A stretch of DNA of 64,000 nucleotides from Lentzea terrae (GTDB lineage Bacteria > Actinomycetota > Actinomycetes > Mycobacteriales > Pseudonocardiaceae): NCBI RefSeq assembly GCF_003265345.1, contig NZ_QFWW01000032.1:100319-164318 (forward strand), written 5' to 3'. Of this stretch, positions 50,954 to 59,780 are shown one piece after another; the first letter of the stretch is position 1; every line of letters begins with the position of its first letter. The notes below the pieces were generated by a model. It saw nothing but the letters and a program-made list of their open reading frames with translations. It did no database searches and was not told where the DNA came from. The position numbers and the translations under genes were made by a program.

Positions 50954-51070
50954 CATCACCAGGCGAATCCGGCGCGGCTCTGCGCTTGCTGTTCCGGCCG
51001 ATTCCCGGACCTCGACGTGCTCACGCGTGCCCGGCGCGACGGACTCGAGCTCATGTCCTCATTGGACTGA
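50954..51070 (+). pseudogene. Possible degenerate start of an SQR paralogue
   Basis: At 34 nt after the duplicated box pair the sequence ATCACCAGGCGAATCC resembles the first codons of the SQR gene (ATGACCAAGCGGATCG at 39414) with the start codon changed to ATC. The similarity fades within 20 bases or so. Taken with the desulfurase relic on the other side, it suggests that the whole divergent locus was duplicated and then lost. The stretch to 51088 holds nothing else recognisable. Confidence 0.4.
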
Positions 51071-51088
51071 TGACACCCCGTGCGTTCG

Positions 51089-51985
51089 TCAGGTCTTGTC
51101 GAACCACCTCAGCACGCGCAGTGCGCGCAACGTGTTCCAGCGGCTCGGTTCACCGGTCCGCTCCAGCTCGAACCAGACCGCGCCGGGGTGGGGCCGCTGC
51201 AGCGTCCACCTGCCGTCACGGCCCCGCTTGGCCCGCACTGCTTCCACGGCATCGGTCAGCCGTTCGTCCCGGTGCGCTCCGGCGGCGCGGAAGTGGTCCA
51301 GTGCGCGGAGCACGTCGTGGCGCCAGCGGGGTGGGAAGGTCAGCCGGAGCATCGCCGGGTCGACCACGGCGCCGGTGCGGTGGGACCGGTAGAGCCGGTG
51401 GGCCAGCAGGAACTCCCGTCCGCGTGCCTCCGCCTGTTCGGCGTGTCCGTAGTCGCGCAGACCGTCGAGCACATTCGCCGTGGTGTGGAACGAACTGTGC
51501 GTGGCGCCTTGATGTCGCAGACAGTTCCACCCGCCGTCCGGCATCTGCTCGCGCAGCAGGTAGTCGGCGAGCCGCTCCCGGCGCGGGTCGGCGATCCCGA
51601 AGTACGACAGCAGACCGAGGGCGAACCCGGTGACGCACGTTTCGCTCCGCTGCTGGGTCGCGGACAGGTTCATGCCGCCGTCGTGCCACAGCCCTTCCTC
51701 CAGGAACAGTGCGCACGACTCGCGCGCCCGCGGATCGTCTGGTGGCAGTCCGAGTTGGCGCAGCAGCAACAACGAGTACGTGGTCGAGATCCATTTCCGG
51801 CCGTAGAGGCGCGGGGTCCAGCGGCCGCTGTCGTCGCGATGGGCGAGCAACCGCGCACCCCAGCCCTCGGTGGCGACCCGCGCCCGTTCTGCCCGCCACT
51901 GCGCCTCCGGCGCGTCCTGGAGATCGCGCATCACCTGCCAGCGGATGGCCAGATCACCGTCCAGCAGCCACGCCTCGACGTCCAT
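51089..51985 (-). CDS. Prenyltransferase/squalene-cyclase-like alpha-toroid protein
   Basis: A 298-residue, all-alpha toroid protein with QW-like repeats (DDSGRWTPRLYGRKWISTTYSLLLLRQLG; MPDGGWNCL; GRDGRWTLQ). It is shorter than squalene-hopene cyclases, and no DxDD acid motif was seen. Relatives are annotated as prenyltransferase or squalene oxidase repeat proteins of unknown activity. ATG 51985 gives the expected start MDVEAWLLDGDLAIRWQVMRDL. It stands alone on its strand. Confidence 0.78.
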   Translation of the reverse strand: MDVEAWLLDGDLAIRWQVMRDLQDAPEAQWRAERARVATEGWGARLLAHRDDSGRWTPRLYGRKWISTTYSLLLLRQLGLPPDDPRARESCALFLEEGLWHDGGMNLSATQQRSETCVTGFALGLLSYFGIADPRRERLADYLLREQMPDGGWNCLRHQGATHSSFHTTANVLDGLRDYGHAEQAEARGREFLLAHRLYRSHRTGAVVDPAMLRLTFPPRWRHDVLRALDHFRAAGAHRDERLTDAVEAVRAKRGRDGRWTLQRPHPGAVWFELERTGEPSRWNTLRALRVLRWFDKT

Positions 51986-52078
51986 CTCGTCTCCCGTGCA
52001 GGTTGGCCGAATTCGCGCACATGACGAGAACTCGGTACGTTGCCGCGGTGTTCCAGCGGCGAACCGCGGCTGAGGCGG

Positions 52079-52990
52079 TCATCCGGTGGGTCCGGCACCG
52101 AGCAGTGCGTCGAGCGTGACGAAGTCGTAGCCACGCGCCCGAACTGCGGTGATCACGTCCGGCAGTGCGTCGGCGTCCAAAGTGGATCTGTCCTCGGGGT
52201 GGGATCCGATGTGCATCAACACGATCTCACCCGGCTGCAACGCCTCGATCGTGCGGTCGACGACCCGCCGGGCGCTGCCGCCGCCGGACGTGCCCTGCCA
52301 TCCGAGCGTGTCGACGGTCCAGCGCACCGGGACGTAGCCCTGGGAGTTGACGGCCGCGATGGTGCGTGCGTCGCGGTCGCCGTAGGGGAACCGGAACAAC
52401 GGCCGGGGATCGGCGCCGGTGCGCATGAGCACCTGCTCCGCGCGTGCCAGCTCACCGCTGATCTCGTTGTCCGGCAACCGGGTCAGGTAGGGGTGCGTCA
52501 TCGAGTGGTTGCCGACGCGGTGCCCGGCGGCGAGGATCGCCTGGACGGAGCCCGGATCGGCCTGCGCGAAGTTGCCGGTGAGGAAGAACGTCGCGCGCAC
52601 CTGCTGGCCCGCGAGCGTGCGCAGGATGCTGGGCAGCCCGGCGGCGTTGGCTCCCGCGTCGAACGTGAGGGCGACCACCTTGCGATCGGTCGGCAGCGTG
52701 GAGATGTCCTTGCCGCGCAACGACTCCGGGAAGGGGAGCGGCGGGGGAGCGGTCGCCGTGGTGCGACCGGTGGTGGTGCGAGAGGTCGTGGTCACCCGTG
52801 CCGTGGTCGTTGTCGTCGTCGAACTGCTGCTCGCCGTGTTCGTCGTCGTGACCGACGTGCTCGACGGTGTCGCGACCGGTGGTCCAGGCGTCGCCCGCAG
52901 CAGCGCGACGATCAGCACCGCCACACCACCGAGCACCAGCACCGCCGCACCGGCCACCAGTGGCCGGTGCGCCTTTAGCCATTCCTTCAC
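52079..52990 (-). CDS. Membrane-anchored polysaccharide deacetylase
   Basis: A 303-residue protein: N-terminal transmembrane helix (LVAGAAVLVLGGVAVLIVALL), a Ser/Thr-rich linker, then a NodB-type carbohydrate esterase 4 domain. Motif 1 VVALTFDAGAN (TFDDG-type with the second Asp replaced by Ala), motif 2 HSMTHPYL (HSxxHP metal ligands), motif 3 RFPYGDRD, and a late VLMHIGS. It probably acts on peptidoglycan or another surface glycan. GTG 52990 is preferred because GGAGGTGAG lies five bases upstream; 53005 is the alternative. Confidence 0.88.
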   Translation of the reverse strand: MKEWLKAHRPLVAGAAVLVLGGVAVLIVALLRATPGPPVATPSSTSVTTTNTASSSSTTTTTTARVTTTSRTTTGRTTATAPPPLPFPESLRGKDISTLPTDRKVVALTFDAGANAAGLPSILRTLAGQQVRATFFLTGNFAQADPGSVQAILAAGHRVGNHSMTHPYLTRLPDNEISGELARAEQVLMRTGADPRPLFRFPYGDRDARTIAAVNSQGYVPVRWTVDTLGWQGTSGGGSARRVVDRTIEALQPGEIVLMHIGSHPEDRSTLDADALPDVITAVRARGYDFVTLDALLGAGPTG

Positions 52991-53094
52991 CGCACTCACC
53001 TCCACGACCAGGGTCGCGGGCGGCGGACGCGCGGAACCGGGTTCGAAGTCCTGTTTCGCGCAGGACCGAAGGCGGTGCCGGGCCTCGAACCCGT

Positions 53095-53131
53095 GAGCCC
53101 ACGGTCACCGTCGCCACGCGACCAAGTGCCC
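53095..53131. promoter_or_regulatory. Paired DosR-type boxes upstream of Rv1733c-like gene
   Basis: GAGCCCACGGTCAC (53095-53108) and GCGACCAAGTGCCC (53118-53131) are 23 bp apart, 47 nt from ATG 53179. Confidence 0.68.
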
Positions 53132-53178
53132 TGGGGATCGCTGCTCACGCGGAGAACCCTTGACCGAGGAGGTGGACC

Positions 53179-53772
53179 ATGGACACGAAACCGCTCTTGC
53201 GAGTCCTTCGGCAGGCGTTGCCCGGTCGCAACGAGCTGGCCACCGCGGGCGACCGGCTGGAGGGTTTCGTCCTGGTCCTCGCCGCCGTGGTGGCGTTGGT
53301 CGCGGTGCCCGTCGCGGCCGCCGCGGGCTCGGAGTTCTACACCAGGCAATCCGCACAGGCCGTGCTCGAGCAGCAGACCCGATATCGGGCGAAGGCCGTG
53401 CTGACCGTGGATGCACCGCTGGTCGTTGGTTCTGCGGGGCCGGGCGGAGTCGTGAGGTCCGTCCCCGTACCGGCGACCTGGCTCGCTCCGGACGGAGCGA
53501 CGAGGCACGGCACGGTGCGTGCTCAGTCCGAGGCAAAGGCGGGCACGACCGTGCCGATCTGGGTCAAGCGCAACGGCGATCTCACCCTGGCACCGCTGAG
53601 CGCCGGAGGCGCCGCGTTCAACGCGATCGTGGTCGCCGTCCTGTTCTGGACCGGAGCCGTGGGTGCGATGTCGCTGCTCCACCTGGTCATCCGGTACGCG
53701 CACAAGCGGTCGCGCATGCGCCGGTGGGCGTGGGAGTGGGAACGGATCGCCCGCGACTGGACCGCCCGCTGA
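53179..53772 (+). CDS. Rv1733c-like two-helix membrane protein
   Basis: A 197-residue protein with a conserved first helix (DRLEGFVLVLAAVVALVAVPVAAAAGSEFY), an extracytoplasmic domain (VPATWLAPDGATRHGTVRAQSEAKAGTTVPIWVKRNGDL) and a second helix (IVVAVLFWTGAVGAMSLLHLVI). This is the architecture of M. tuberculosis Rv1733c, a strongly DosR-induced membrane antigen of unknown function. ATG 53179 follows GAGGAGGTGG. It converges on the V-ATPase operon with a gap of 24 nt. Confidence 0.87.
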   Translation: MDTKPLLRVLRQALPGRNELATAGDRLEGFVLVLAAVVALVAVPVAAAAGSEFYTRQSAQAVLEQQTRYRAKAVLTVDAPLVVGSAGPGGVVRSVPVPATWLAPDGATRHGTVRAQSEAKAGTTVPIWVKRNGDLTLAPLSAGGAAFNAIVVAVLFWTGAVGAMSLLHLVIRYAHKRSRMRRWAWEWERIARDWTAR

Positions 53773-53796
53773 CGCACTGGCGACCAGTAGTTCGCG

Positions 53797-54417
53797 TCAC
53801 TCCGCCGTGCGGTTCCGATCGGCGTTGAGAGCGATCCGGTGCCGGAGGTTCTCGGCCTGCTCCCGCTCCTCCAGCTCCAGGTCGACCCGCGCGAGCGCCT
53901 CCCGCAGCAACGGCGCCCAGTGCCGGCGCAGCACCCGCACCCGGCGCTGGGTCGTGTCGGCCTCCGCGGTGAGCCGGCGCAGCGCGGCGGTCGGAACGGC
54001 GTTCCGCAGGGCCGCGTCGAGCAGCCGGCGTTGTTCGCGCACCGCACGTGCGACCGAGGAACCCGTCGAGACGCCGATGACATCGGCGGGCATCGAGCAG
54101 GTGATTCCGCTGGGGTGCCGCACGCCCGCCGTCGTGGACCAGGAGATCGTCACGTCGGCTTCCTCGCCACTGCCGGCGAGGCGCATCCCGCGGCGGCCCG
54201 CTGCCAGCGCGGCGCGCAGTGCCCAGATCTTGGTCTCCTCCGCCTGCGCGACCAGCTCGTCGTGGGTGCGCTCCGCCGCTTCGGCGAGGCGGCGCTGTTC
54301 CGCGCGCAACGCACGCAGCTTTTGCTCCAGCAGCGCGGCCGCGTGCTCGGCGCTGTCGAGGCGGCCGCGCAACCACTGGCGTCCCGACCGGCCGGAAGGC
54401 ACCCGCATGGCGCTCAT
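53797..54417 (-). CDS. V/A-type ATP synthase subunit D
   Basis: A 206-residue coiled-coil central-stalk subunit (LLEQKLRALRAEQRRLAEAAERTHDELVAQAEE near the start; LTAEADTTQRRVRVLRRHWAPLLREALARVDLELEEREQAENLRHR at the end), typical of V-ATPase D. It joins the A3B3 head to the rotor. ATG 54417 overlaps the subunit B stop (ATGA). It is the last gene of the nine-gene operon. Confidence 0.92.
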   Translation of the reverse strand: MSAMRVPSGRSGRQWLRGRLDSAEHAAALLEQKLRALRAEQRRLAEAAERTHDELVAQAEETKIWALRAALAAGRRGMRLAGSGEEADVTISWSTTAGVRHPSGITCSMPADVIGVSTGSSVARAVREQRRLLDAALRNAVPTAALRRLTAEADTTQRRVRVLRRHWAPLLREALARVDLELEEREQAENLRHRIALNADRNRTAE

Positions 54418-55695
54418 CGTCCCTCCAGCAGCGAGGCGGGGAGCATCGACAGTTCCGACCGGGGCAGCCGCAGCAACACCCGCCACACCCGGTCCAGGGT
54501 GTCGTCGAGCGTCCGCGCCTCACCGGGCGACTGACCGAGCACCTCGGTCCGGAAGGCCTGCTCCAGGTCGAGGTAGGCCTGGTCGGTGCGGCTCAGGCCG
54601 CTGACCCCGATGAGCTCGGCCAGATCGCGCACCTGCCGGGCCCGTGCCAGCGCGGACAGCAGCTGGGCCGCGACGTCCAGGTGGTCGGCGCGGGTCCGGC
54701 CCGGTCCGGCGCCGTTGCGCATCAGCCGCGACAGCGAGGCGAGCGGGTCGACCGGCGGGTAGAGGCCGTGCGCGTGGGCTTCGGCGGAGAAGACGACCTG
54801 TCCCTCCGTGATGTACCCGGTCAGGTCGGGGACGGGGTGGGTGATGTCGCCGCCCGGCATGGTGAGGACCGGCAGCACGGTCACCGATCCCGGCCTGCCT
54901 CGGATGCGGCCGCAGCGCTCGAACAACGAGGCGAGGTCGCTGTAGAGGTAGCCGGGGTACGACCGTCGCGCGGGGATCTCGCCGCGAGCCGCGGACACCT
55001 CGCGCAACGCCTCGGCGTAGGTCGTCATGTCGGTCATCACGACCAGCACGTGCCTGCCCTCGCGGAACGCCAGCGACTCGGCGACGGTCAGCGCGATCCG
55101 CGGGGTGAGAATCCGTTCGATGACGGGATCGTCGGCGGTGTTGATCAGCAGGACCAGTTCACCCGCCGCAGAACGGCTCGCCTCCCGCTGTGGACTGCAC
55201 GGCGATCTGGGTCGCCAGCTCCAGGTGCGGGTGGCCCGGCAGCGAGAACAGCGGGAGCTTCTGGCCGCGGACCAGCGTGGTCAGCGCGTCGATGACGGAC
55301 ACGCCGGTGAGCACCTGCTCGGCGGGCGCCTCACGCCACGTCGGGTTCAACGGCGCGCCCGCGACAGGTTCGCGCCGCGCGCCGAACACCGGTGGCCCGC
55401 CGTCCACCGGGGCGCCGCGGCCGTCGCAGGTCCGGCCTAGCCACCCGGTGCCGACCGGGATGCTCAGCGGCTGCCCGGTGAACTCCAGCCTGGTGCCCGC
55501 GGTGGCCATGCCACCGGTGCCCTCCAGCACCTGCACGACGGCGAGGTCGTGGTCGACCTCCAGCACGAGGCCGTGCCGCAGCTCGCCGGAGTCCAGCCTG
55601 ATGCGCACGAACTCGTCCCAGCCGACGCCCTCGACACCGCCGACCACGACCAGCGGCCCGCGCAGTTCCCGCACCCCGGTGAACTCGATCGTCAT
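54414..55695 (-). pseudogene. V/A-type ATP synthase subunit B, disrupted by an out-of-frame deletion
   Basis: The first part reads normally from ATG 55695 (overlapping the A subunit stop, ATGA) through GQKLPLFSLPGHPHLELATQIAVQS and ends GGEPFCGG-stop at 55159. In the next frame the protein resumes as SAAGELVLLINTADDPVIER, ILTPRIALTVAE, VVMTDMTTYAEALREVSAARGEIP and TGYITEGQVVFS to the stop at 54414. Family alignment expects about 30 more residues (VVFAAMG...) between PFC and the resumption. The string CGTTCTGC stands at the junction (55168-55175) and fits both sides, so a 3n+2 base deletion between short direct repeats is likely. Assembly error is the alternative. If real, the enzyme has no B subunit. 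Confidence 0.85.
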
Positions 55696-57404
55696 CGCAG
55701 CCTCCGCAACCCGGCCAACACCTCGTCGCGCCGCCTGCCGATCAGCTCCACGTCGTGCGGCCCCGCCTCTTCGCGCAGCCGCACCAGCGCGGTGAAGTCG
55801 AACTCCTCCAGCACCTCGGCAGGCACGCCCGCCGTCACCAGCCGCTGACACTCGTCCACCACGGCCAGGACGGCTGCCACGAGCGCTGCCGCCTTCTCGT
55901 CGCCCCCAGCAGCGTCCACTGTGGACAGGGCACTCTGCTGGAGCACGCCGTCGCGCAGCAGGCGCCCGGCCAGCAACGCGACCCGCTCAGGCCCGGACAG
56001 CGCGGCCGCACCGACCAGTTCCGCGAGGGCGGCGAGCCGGTCGGCTTCGGCCAGTGCGGTCATCACGCGTGCTCTCCGTGCGGGCCACTCGTGCTCGCCG
56101 GCCCGGACGTGGTGGTCTCCCACCGCCGGCGCGTCACGGGAGAACGAGCCCGACCAGGAGACTGCGGGGTAGTGCCGGGAGTAGGCGAGGTCCCGGTCGA
56201 GCGTCCAGCGAACGCGGACGAAGCGTTCCGTGTGGGCGGTGACGGGCTCGGTCATGTCACCGCCCGGCGGCGACACGGCACCGATGATCGTGACCGATCC
56301 GATCGCTCCACCGAGCGTCTCGACGCAGCCCGCGCGTTCGTAGAACGCCGCCAGCGCGGAGGCGAGGTCGGCGGGATAACCCTCCTCCGCGGGCAGCGCG
56401 CCGGTGCGGGACGCGAACTCCCGCAGCGCCTCCGCCCAGCGCGAGGTGGAGTCGGCGATGACGACCGCGTGATATCCCATGTCGCGGTAGTACTCCGCGA
56501 CGGCGACGCCGGTGTAGATGCTCGCCTCACGGGCCATCATCGGCATGTTCGAGGTGTTGGCGATGACCACCGTCCGGTCGGTCAGCCGCCCACCGGTGCG
56601 CGGGTCGGTCAGTTCGAACAGCTCTGCGACGACCTCCGCCAGCTCGTTGCCGCGTTCGCCGCAGCCGACGTAGACGATGACGTCCGCGTCGCACCACTTC
56701 GCGATCTGTTGCAGCAGAACGGTCTTCCCGGTACCGAAGCCTCCGGGTACCGCGGCGGCGCCACCGCGGGCAACGGGATACAGCAGGTCCAGCACGCGCT
56801 GCCCGGTGCGCAGCGGCGTCACCTCGGTCAGCCGGGTCCGGGACGGCCGTGGCACCCGGACCGGCCAGTCGGAGAACAGGTGCACATCGGTGCCGCTGAT
56901 GGTGGCGACCACGGTGTCCGCTCCGCACTTGCCGTCGGCCAGCGACTCGACCGGGCCGTCGAGGCCCGGCGGTACGAGCACGCGGTGTTCGAGCGCTCCG
57001 GCTTCGGCCACCACGCCGAGCAGCTGTCCAGCCTCGACCTGGTCGCCGACGCGCACTCTCGGTTCGAACCGCCACCTGCGGTCCGAGTCGTGAGCGGTGG
57101 CGCCGGGGGTGAGGAACACCGGCGCGGCGGTCAACGACCGCAACAACCCGTCGAACACGTGGCCGAGCAGCCCTGGGCCGAGACGGACCGACAGCGGCCT
57201 GCCCGCGGGTACGGCGGCCGCGCCCGGCCTCAGCCCGCCGGTGTACTCGTAGGCCTGCACGCTCACGAGGCCGTCCCTGATCGACACGACCTCGCTCGGT
57301 GTCGAATCGGGCCCGAGAGCAATGAGGTCGTGCATGGCGACCGGGCCGACGTCGCAGACCTCGACCAGCGGCCCGGACACCCGGACGACCCGTCCGGGCA
57401 TCAC
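55692..57404 (-). CDS. V/A-type ATP synthase subunit A (catalytic)
   Basis: A 570-residue catalytic subunit. Seen: GRVVRVSGPLVEV, the long non-homologous insert (about 90-170), Walker A GGFGTGKT (Lys227), VYVGCGERGNELAEVV, ADSTSRWAEALREFASRTGALPAEEGYPA and GAVSPPGGDMTEPV. All of these are standard for A-type/V-type A subunits, not F-type beta. GTG 57404 overlaps the E stop (GTGA); ATG 57401 is the next codon. It is intact, in contrast to its B partner. Confidence 0.95.
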   Translation of the reverse strand: MMPGRVVRVSGPLVEVCDVGPVAMHDLIALGPDSTPSEVVSIRDGLVSVQAYEYTGGLRPGAAAVPAGRPLSVRLGPGLLGHVFDGLLRSLTAAPVFLTPGATAHDSDRRWRFEPRVRVGDQVEAGQLLGVVAEAGALEHRVLVPPGLDGPVESLADGKCGADTVVATISGTDVHLFSDWPVRVPRPSRTRLTEVTPLRTGQRVLDLLYPVARGGAAAVPGGFGTGKTVLLQQIAKWCDADVIVYVGCGERGNELAEVVAELFELTDPRTGGRLTDRTVVIANTSNMPMMAREASIYTGVAVAEYYRDMGYHAVVIADSTSRWAEALREFASRTGALPAEEGYPADLASALAAFYERAGCVETLGGAIGSVTIIGAVSPPGGDMTEPVTAHTERFVRVRWTLDRDLAYSRHYPAVSWSGSFSRDAPAVGDHHVRAGEHEWPARRARVMTALAEADRLAALAELVGAAALSGPERVALLAGRLLRDGVLQQSALSTVDAAGGDEKAAALVAAVLAVVDECQRLVTAGVPAEVLEEFDFTALVRLREEAGPHDVELIGRRRDEVLAGLRRLR

Positions 57405-57907
57405 GGCGTCCACAGCGCCCTCACCCCGTCGCCGAGCGCGTCGACGGCGCGTCCGGTCACCGCCTCGACGCCGAGATCCACCGCGCGGCCCGCAGCCTGG
57501 CCGGTCATGCCTCCGCCCGGAGCGTCCCGCACGGTCGCGCGGGGGCCGAGCTCGGCCCTGATCACCGCCACGAGCTGATCCCGCCGGACCGGATCGGTGA
57601 AGGCACGCCTCACCGCAGTGGTGACGCGCTGACGGAGTTCGTCGTAGATCTCACGTTGTGCGGTCAGTTCGAGCGCGCGGGCCGCACGGCGGGCCTTCTC
57701 GTGCTCGGCGGCGATGGACAACGCCGCGTCTGCACGGCCCTCCTCGGCGGCCGTGTCGAGGATCGACTGCGTCTCGGCGCGAGCCGTGGCGAGCAGCGCG
57801 TCCGCGTCGAGGTGTGCGGCGGCGAGCTCGCGCCCGGCCTCGGCACGTGCCCTGGCGAGCAACGCCGCCCGCACCGGGGCCAGCGCGTCCTGTTGCCGGG
57901 TCGTCAT
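57401..57907 (-). CDS. V/A-type ATP synthase subunit E
   Basis: A 168-residue peripheral-stalk subunit with a long alanine/glutamate-rich helix (ARARAEAGRELAAAHLDADALLATARAETQSILDTAAEEG) and a C-terminal globular part (REIYDELRQRVTTAVRRAF). It pairs with the coiled-coil subunit encoded first in the operon (60663). ATG 57907 overlaps the F stop. Confidence 0.82.
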   Translation of the reverse strand: MTTRQQDALAPVRAALLARARAEAGRELAAAHLDADALLATARAETQSILDTAAEEGRADAALSIAAEHEKARRAARALELTAQREIYDELRQRVTTAVRRAFTDPVRRDQLVAVIRAELGPRATVRDAPGGGMTGQAAGRAVDLGVEAVTGRAVDALGDGVRALWTP

Positions 57908-58119
57908 GACGGGATCACCGCCACGAGCCGGGGGCCGGTTCCCGCGACTTCGGCGCTCAGCACCGCAGCGGCAGCGTCCGTGAGCAGCACGACGGCCACG
58001 TCGTCGCCCAGGCTGGTCCAGGCGACGCGCACGGACGCGGGGTCGGCCGCCTCACAGACCCGCACGCCGGCGAGCGCCCAGTCGGCGACCCCGGCACCGA
58101 TCACGGCCACGGCTCCCAC
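57904..58119 (-). CDS. V/A-type ATP synthase subunit F (short)
   Basis: A 71-residue protein with a V-ATPase F-like start (VAVIGAGVADWALAGVRV) and VVLLTDAAAAVL. The usual length is about 100 residues, so it lacks the C-terminal helix. Position between K and E in the operon supports the call. GTG 58119 is the only reasonable start. Confidence 0.72.
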   Translation of the reverse strand: MGAVAVIGAGVADWALAGVRVCEAADPASVRVAWTSLGDDVAVVLLTDAAAAVLSAEVAGTGPRLVAVIPS

Positions 58120-58122
58120 CGC

Positions 58123-58539
58123 TCACGCCTTCCCGATGAGGATCACCGCGACGATCAGCCCGTAGATGGCGATGCCCTCCGCCAGGCCCACGATCACCAT
58201 CGCGCGGCCGAACAGCTCGGGCCGTTCGCTGAGCGCGGCGAGCGCGGCCGCTCCGGTGTAGGCGACCGCGATCGCCGCGCCGATGGACGATCCGGCGACC
58301 GAGATGGCCGCTCCGAGCAGCGCCGCCCAGTTCGCCGCGGGAGCGGGGGACTGCGCCACGGCCGCGGACGCCTCACCGGCCTGCAGCGCCATGACGAGCA
58401 CGACCAGCGCGCCGACGAGCAGCACGCTGTTGAGTCCCGCGAACAGAGTGAGCACGGCGCGTCCCTTGCGGCGCACCAGCAACACGGCTCCCGCGCACAC
58501 CGCGACGAGCACCGGCAATCCTGCCAACCAGACCATCAT
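58123..58539 (-). CDS. V/A-type ATP synthase subunit K (proteolipid, c-ring)
   Basis: A 138-residue proteolipid. An N-terminal hydrophobic segment (VWLAGLPVLVAVCAGAVLLV) and a second one precede the c-type hairpin LLGAAISVAGSSIGAAIAVAYTGAAALAAL and AMVIVGLAEGIAIYGLIVAVIL, with the ion-binding glutamate Glu121. Whether H+ or Na+ is moved cannot be told. ATG 58539 overlaps the I subunit stop (ATGA). Confidence 0.92.
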   Translation of the reverse strand: MMVWLAGLPVLVAVCAGAVLLVRRKGRAVLTLFAGLNSVLLVGALVVLVMALQAGEASAAVAQSPAPAANWAALLGAAISVAGSSIGAAIAVAYTGAAALAALSERPELFGRAMVIVGLAEGIAIYGLIVAVILIGKA

Positions 58540-59780
58540 CGAGCCTCCCCGTGCCACGGGCGGAACGGCCGGCCCTCGATCTCGAAGACCCGCGAGAACA
58601 GTTCGTAGAACTCAAGGCGCAACGCCTGGATGGCAGCGACCAACGCCTCGAGGGAGAACGCGAGTGCGTTGCCCAGCAAGAAGACCAGCACCGCAGCGGC
58701 GATGCCCAGGACGCCTCCGCCCGCCAGCGCCGTCGTCCCCAGCCACACGACCGAGCCGATCGCGGCGTGCACCAGGCCGAACGCCGCGAGCCGGGCGAAG
58801 GACACGAGGTTCGACCCGGTCCTGATCACGATGTCGAACAGCTCCACGGCCGCCTGCACCCAGCCCGCGGCACCACCACCGGAGGCCGCGGCGAACCCCA
58901 CCCCGGCGAGCACCAGGCCGGCCACGGCGATCACGGCCGCGGCCACGACGAGCAGGTCGGCGCCCAGCAGCAAGCCACCCGCGATCCCCGCGATGCCCAG
59001 GAACAGCGCGGCTCCCGCGACACCCGACGCCGCGTACACGGCGAGCCGTGGGCCGCCTTCACGCCATCGGTTCACGATCGCGACGGCGTAGGCCGCGGCC
59101 AGCAGCACGGCCCCGGCCGCGACACCGGCGCTCAGCAGCTTCACCGGGTCGTCCAGCGGATCGAGCCACAGCACGGGCACCACGCCCGTCGGCCCGAAGA
59201 ACTCCCCGTACAGCACCCCGAACGCGGTGCTCGCGGCCCCGGCGCCCAGGACGAAGGGCCACGCGGAGCGCCAGCGTGCCAGCCGTCGCGGCCATCCGGC
59301 TCGCAGCAGCAGGCCGACGGCGACGAGCAGCAGTCCCTGCCCGGCGTCACCGAACATCATCCCGAACATCAGCACGTACGCGGCGCCCGCGAGCACCGTC
59401 GGGTCGACGTCCTGGTACGGCACCGTGCCGTAGGTGGTGACGAGCGGAGTGAACGACCGCCGGACCGGGCCGTCCGCGCGCAACAACGAGGGCGGATCCA
59501 CGCCGCGTGGCGCGGGCAACGGCACCGCAGCGGCACCCACTTCGGCGAGTGTCGCGGCGAGGCCGGGCCGTTCCTCGGCCGGGCACCATCCGGCGATGGC
59601 CGCGACCGACTCCCGTCGCACCGCGGCGTCCGCGATGGTCTCCAGCTGGTCGTCGGCGCGGTCGACGTCGACCACACCCGCGTCCGCCACGAGGACGAGG
59701 GCTTCGCGCAGCGCGTCTTCCGGTGCTACGACGGCGATCCGTTCCATCCGCACGGGTGTCATGGCGTCATGTGATGGCAT
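58536..59780 (-). CDS. V/A-type ATP synthase subunit I (short form)
   Basis: A 414-residue membrane stator subunit. The short cytoplasmic part (about 1-130) is followed by the membrane domain with FGMMFGDAGQGLLLVAVGLLL, GVLYGEFFG, and the conserved SFARLAAFGLVHAAIG and LEALVAAIQALRLEFYELFSRVF near the C-terminus. It is clearly shorter than the usual 600-700 residues, mainly in the N-terminal stalk region. ATG 59780 has a strong GGAGG at the right distance; ATG 59762 (MTPVRM) is the alternative and gives the family's typical first residues. Confidence 0.88.
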   Translation of the reverse strand: MPSHDAMTPVRMERIAVVAPEDALREALVLVADAGVVDVDRADDQLETIADAAVRRESVAAIAGWCPAEERPGLAATLAEVGAAAVPLPAPRGVDPPSLLRADGPVRRSFTPLVTTYGTVPYQDVDPTVLAGAAYVLMFGMMFGDAGQGLLLVAVGLLLRAGWPRRLARWRSAWPFVLGAGAASTAFGVLYGEFFGPTGVVPVLWLDPLDDPVKLLSAGVAAGAVLLAAAYAVAIVNRWREGGPRLAVYAASGVAGAALFLGIAGIAGGLLLGADLLVVAAAVIAVAGLVLAGVGFAAASGGGAAGWVQAAVELFDIVIRTGSNLVSFARLAAFGLVHAAIGSVVWLGTTALAGGGVLGIAAAVLVFLLGNALAFSLEALVAAIQALRLEFYELFSRVFEIEGRPFRPWHGEAR

